A DNA stretch of 55,392 bases from positions 1 through 55,392 of the forward strand of contig CANPIC010000016.1 in assembly GCA_947574055.1 (NCBI GenBank), given 5' to 3'. This DNA is from an uncultured bacterium. GTDB lineage: Bacteria > Bacillota > Clostridia > Lachnospirales > Lachnospiraceae. The notes beneath the pieces were generated by a model. It saw only the letters and a program-made list of their open reading frames with translations. It was not told the DNA's origin and did not search any database. The position numbers and the translations under genes were made by a program. Shown here piece by piece: positions 53,536 through 55,392 of the stretch. Numbering within the stretch: the first letter of the stretch is position 1; each line of letters starts with the position of its first letter.

Positions 53536-54081
53536 TTAGCCTTTGGAAACATCCTTTTGGTAAATTAACTCAACTATCTCCCCAATGTTTTTGCAGCTTT
53601 CTAATTTGAGATTAGTTTTTGGAAACTCAGGAGGAAAAAGTGGAATTCCTTTTCCAAGAAGAGTCGGCATAACATAGATATAATATTTATCAATTAAATT
53701 TTCACACATAAAACAACTGATTATTTCTCCTCCACCCATGAGCCAAATATTCCCTGAATGTTCCTTAGAAATCAAATCTAATACTTGTTTCCCAGGTGGT
53801 AAAGATGTAAATTGAACATTCGTGTCATATTGAAATGGCTGACGTGTGCATACATAACAGGGCATTCCTTCATAGGGCCATTTATCCGGAGAAAGTTCGG
53901 TTTTTATTTGCCGATAGGTTTTACCTCCAATTATAATTGCTTGCAGGGAATGGTAGAATGCTTCATATGCAAGGTCAGGAGAGGGACTTGGGGTTTCATT
54001 TAAAAAGCTAATATCGCCGTCTTTGTCTGCAATGTATCCATCTAAAGACATGGCAATATATAGAATTAGTTTGTTTTTCAT
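53536..54081 (-). CDS. Dihydrofolate reductase family protein (RibD C-terminal-like)
   Basis: A 181-aa DHFR-fold reductase: LILYIAMSLDGYIADKDGDI at the start, IIIGGKTYRQI, IWLMGGGEIISCFM (NADPH-binding) and PTLLGKGIPLFP. This set belongs to the RibD C-terminal/YwjB-like group, not to classical folate-reducing DHFR. Substrate unknown. AAGGAGA lies 7 nt before the ATG. AT-rich compared with the left part of the window. Confidence 0.88.
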   Translation of the reverse strand: MKNKLILYIAMSLDGYIADKDGDISFLNETPSPSPDLAYEAFYHSLQAIIIGGKTYRQIKTELSPDKWPYEGMPCYVCTRQPFQYDTNVQFTSLPPGKQVLDLISKEHSGNIWLMGGGEIISCFMCENLIDKYYIYVMPTLLGKGIPLFPPEFPKTNLKLESCKNIGEIVELIYQKDVSKG

Positions 54082-54257
54082 AATTTATCTCCTTTTCTAT
54101 GCCGGAATTATTATTGCAAACTGCGGGGATCGTTCAACGGTTTCCTTGTGCATGAAAACAAGTTGTCTGCTTTGTTTGATAATCAGCAGGGACATAATCG
54201 TTTTGCTAAGCTGATTTCATATTTTTATTTTAGTATGTCACATTATACCGAACAAAG

Positions 54258-54416
54258 TCAAGAAAACTCCTGTAAAACTTCCCACTCTCTTGCAGCCTGT
54301 TATGCCTCACTTACCCGCCACATACGAAACTTGTTTTTGCTCCCATTACCGGTTCTCACTGCCAGTGCCTTTTGCGCTTTTACTTTTTCCTCGGCAATCG
54401 AAATAACCTTCAAAGC
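54258..54416 (-). pseudogene. Small gene remnant in AT-rich gap
   Basis: One minus-strand frame reads ALKVISIAEEKVKAQKALAV, then RTGNGSKNKFRMWRVSEA, a TAA, and in the same frame QAAREWEVLQEFS and a TGA. It looks like the end of a decayed protein gene. The rest of the 54082-54540 gap shows no gene that I can support; a plus-strand frame at 54148-54441 has no ribosome binding site and no recognisable content. Confidence 0.25.
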
Positions 54417-54540
54417 TGATGTTCAAGGATTTTCTCTATGAACTCGTTAAATATAACACATTTCAATATCATTGTCTATCCACTCGATTTTGTCCCAAAG
54501 TTGTTGATTTCTTTAAGAAATGACAATTTGTTAATGGGTA

Positions 54541-54569
54541 TTGACTGATAAAAGCGTGTATACTAATAT
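54541..54569 (+). promoter_or_regulatory. Promoter of HTH/response-regulator operon
   Basis: TTGACT (54541-54546), 17-nt spacer, TAATAT (54564-54569), 32 bp before the first gene. Confidence 0.6.
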
Positions 54570-54601
54570 TATAAGACTCATGAAGAAAGGATGGGGGACT
54601 T

Positions 54602-54814
54602 ATGGAATCTATGTCTTGTGCAGAAGCAGCGGGCAAATGGGGCATTTCAGAAAGACGAGTACAGAAACTTTGTGAGGGAGAACGGATACCAGGAGTTTCA
54701 AAATTTGGCAGTATGTGGCTGATACCAAAGGACGCGGAAAAGCCGATTGACGGCAGGACGAAAAAGGGAAGGAGCGGGATAACAAATGAAGCGATTATTT
54801 TTACTGGAAGATGA
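54602..54814 (+). CDS. Helix-turn-helix DNA-binding protein (excisionase/MerR-like)
   Basis: A 70-aa protein: SCAEAAGKWGISERRVQKLC (helix-turn-helix), then GERIPGVSKFGSMWLIPKDAEKP, the wing typical of small helix-turn-helix proteins related to excisionases. GGATGGGGG precedes the ATG. Its end overlaps the start of the response regulator by 29 nt, so the two are coupled. Such small proteins often head VanR/VanS-like operons in Clostridia. Confidence 0.8.
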   Translation: MESMSCAEAAGKWGISERRVQKLCEGERIPGVSKFGSMWLIPKDAEKPIDGRTKKGRSGITNEAIIFTGR

Positions 54815-55392
54815 TTTGAGCTTAATCAGTGGTCTTTCCTTTGCGGTAAAGAAACAGGGGTATGAAATAGATGTTGCCCGTACCACACTGCAAGCTGATA
54901 CAGTATGGGTAAACGGGAAATATGATTTGGCTATTCTGGACGTATCGCTTCCCGACGGTTCTGGCTTTGACCTCTGCAAAAAGATCAGACAGACTTCAAA
55001 AGTGCCTATCATGTTTCTTACTGCTGCTGATGAAGAAACAGATATTATTATGGGTCTTGATATTGGCGGCGACGATTACATTACAAAGCCGTTCAAATTA
55101 GCGGTATTCCTGTCAAGGCTTAATGCGCTGCTGCGCAGGAGTGAAAATTTCAATACCGATGTTACAGAATTGAAATCCAACGATATCAGTATAAGGCTTC
55201 TGAAAGGCGAGGTTTATAAACAGGGGAAGCTGCTTGTTCTGACGGCGAGCGAGTATAAATTGTTATGTCTGTTTATGGAAAATCCAGGCCGGATACTTTC
55301 CCCGGAACAGATTTTAGGGAAGCTCTGGGATTGCAGTGAAAATTATGTAGATAATAATTCCCTTACCGTATATATCCGCAGGCTCCGTACAA
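54786..55392 (+). CDS. OmpR-family response regulator, partial (runs off right edge)
   Basis: From the ATG at 54786 the frame stays open for 202 codons to the end of the window. Receiver domain with the acidic pair ED (residues 8-10), phosphoacceptor D52 in LAILDVSLPDGSG, and the conserved Lys in DDYITKPFKLAVF. Then the winged-helix effector (LTASEYKLLCLFMENPGR, ILGKLWD, VDNNSLTVYIRRLR). Only the last 20 or so residues are missing. Most like regulators of antimicrobial-peptide or cell-wall stress systems; a sensor kinase probably follows outside the window. Confidence 0.93.
   Translation, partial: MKRLFLLEDDLSLISGLSFAVKKQGYEIDVARTTLQADTVWVNGKYDLAILDVSLPDGSGFDLCKKIRQTSKVPIMFLTAADEETDIIMGLDIGGDDYITKPFKLAVFLSRLNALLRRSENFNTDVTELKSNDISIRLLKGEVYKQGKLLVLTASEYKLLCLFMENPGRILSPEQILGKLWDCSENYVDNNSLTVYIRRLRT

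Noticed and set aside
54148..54441. 97-codon plus-strand frame
   Set aside because: No ribosome binding site; the minus strand of the same stretch reads more like coding sequence (remnant).
1..55392. Complete insertion sequences, transposases, integrases or rRNA
   Set aside because: No transposase or integrase motif and no rRNA sequence was seen on either strand.

Overview
The window looks like part of the chromosome of an endospore-forming member of Clostridia, most likely Lachnospiraceae. The supporting signs are moderate GC with AT-rich promoters, strong GGAGG ribosome binding sites, an alpha/beta small acid-soluble spore protein, a YtvI-like sporulation membrane protein, the tig-clpP-clpX-lon-engB order typical of Firmicutes, and several small lineage-specific proteins. 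I see no rRNA, CRISPR array, complete insertion sequence or prophage. Genus is not resolved.

Layout. 1-650 is AT-rich and holds a decayed hypothetical gene. 777-2371 (minus) is an ECF sigma factor with a DUF4179 membrane anti-sigma-like partner. 2647-4778 is a MarR regulator with a MATE exporter whose 3' end is frameshifted. 4800-8648 is a GH13 alpha-glucosidase followed by a PRTase/TRSP protein and a StiP-family protein. A HpcH/HpaI-type aldolase converges on them (8650-9615).

10022-20445 is the centrepiece, a tellurite-resistance/stress (Ter) operon. Its order is YceG-like/trypsin fusion, rhomboid protease, full YceG, TelA, three TerD paralogues and a Ca2+-type P-ATPase. With the PRTase, StiP and aldolase genes this matches the Ter-linked biosynthetic module known from comparative genomics, here with two proteases added. 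Inside the operon, just upstream of terD1, is a tandem pair of 111-112 bp elements that fold into a multi-stem RNA. A related element precedes terD3. A fourth copy with the same architecture lies about 24 kb away, between arsR and the HMA gene of the zinc/cadmium ATPase operon. All end in CGGAAC 7-9 nt before a Shine-Dalgarno sequence. This looks like a translation-controlling RNA family that I cannot match to a known riboswitch, and it is the best candidate here for something undescribed.

20650-25326 holds addA and a coiled-coil protein. 25533-28403 (minus) holds tRNA-Arg(ACG), a GT39-like membrane protein, a CarD regulator with a leader of about 290 nt full of hairpins, and the SASP gene. 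28692-37480 is the housekeeping block: trigger factor, ClpP, ClpX, Lon, EngB, a YtvI-like protein, TruA and VanZ. 37481-38503 has a tandem foldable repeat and two small unknown genes. 39278-43025 is a metal and corrinoid operon: ArsR, HMA protein, P1B ATPase, MetH-activation-like protein and CobO.

43119-49838 is a sugar locus: DUF4432 epimerase-like protein, YesM/YesN-type two-component system, solute-binding protein, and a GH127 arabinofuranosidase that has lost its N-terminal half. The permeases normally found in such loci are missing, so an internal deletion is likely. The right end carries a second MATE exporter, a DUF1848 protein, a small unknown protein, a DHFR-like protein, gene remnants, and a HTH protein plus an OmpR-type response regulator that runs off the window.
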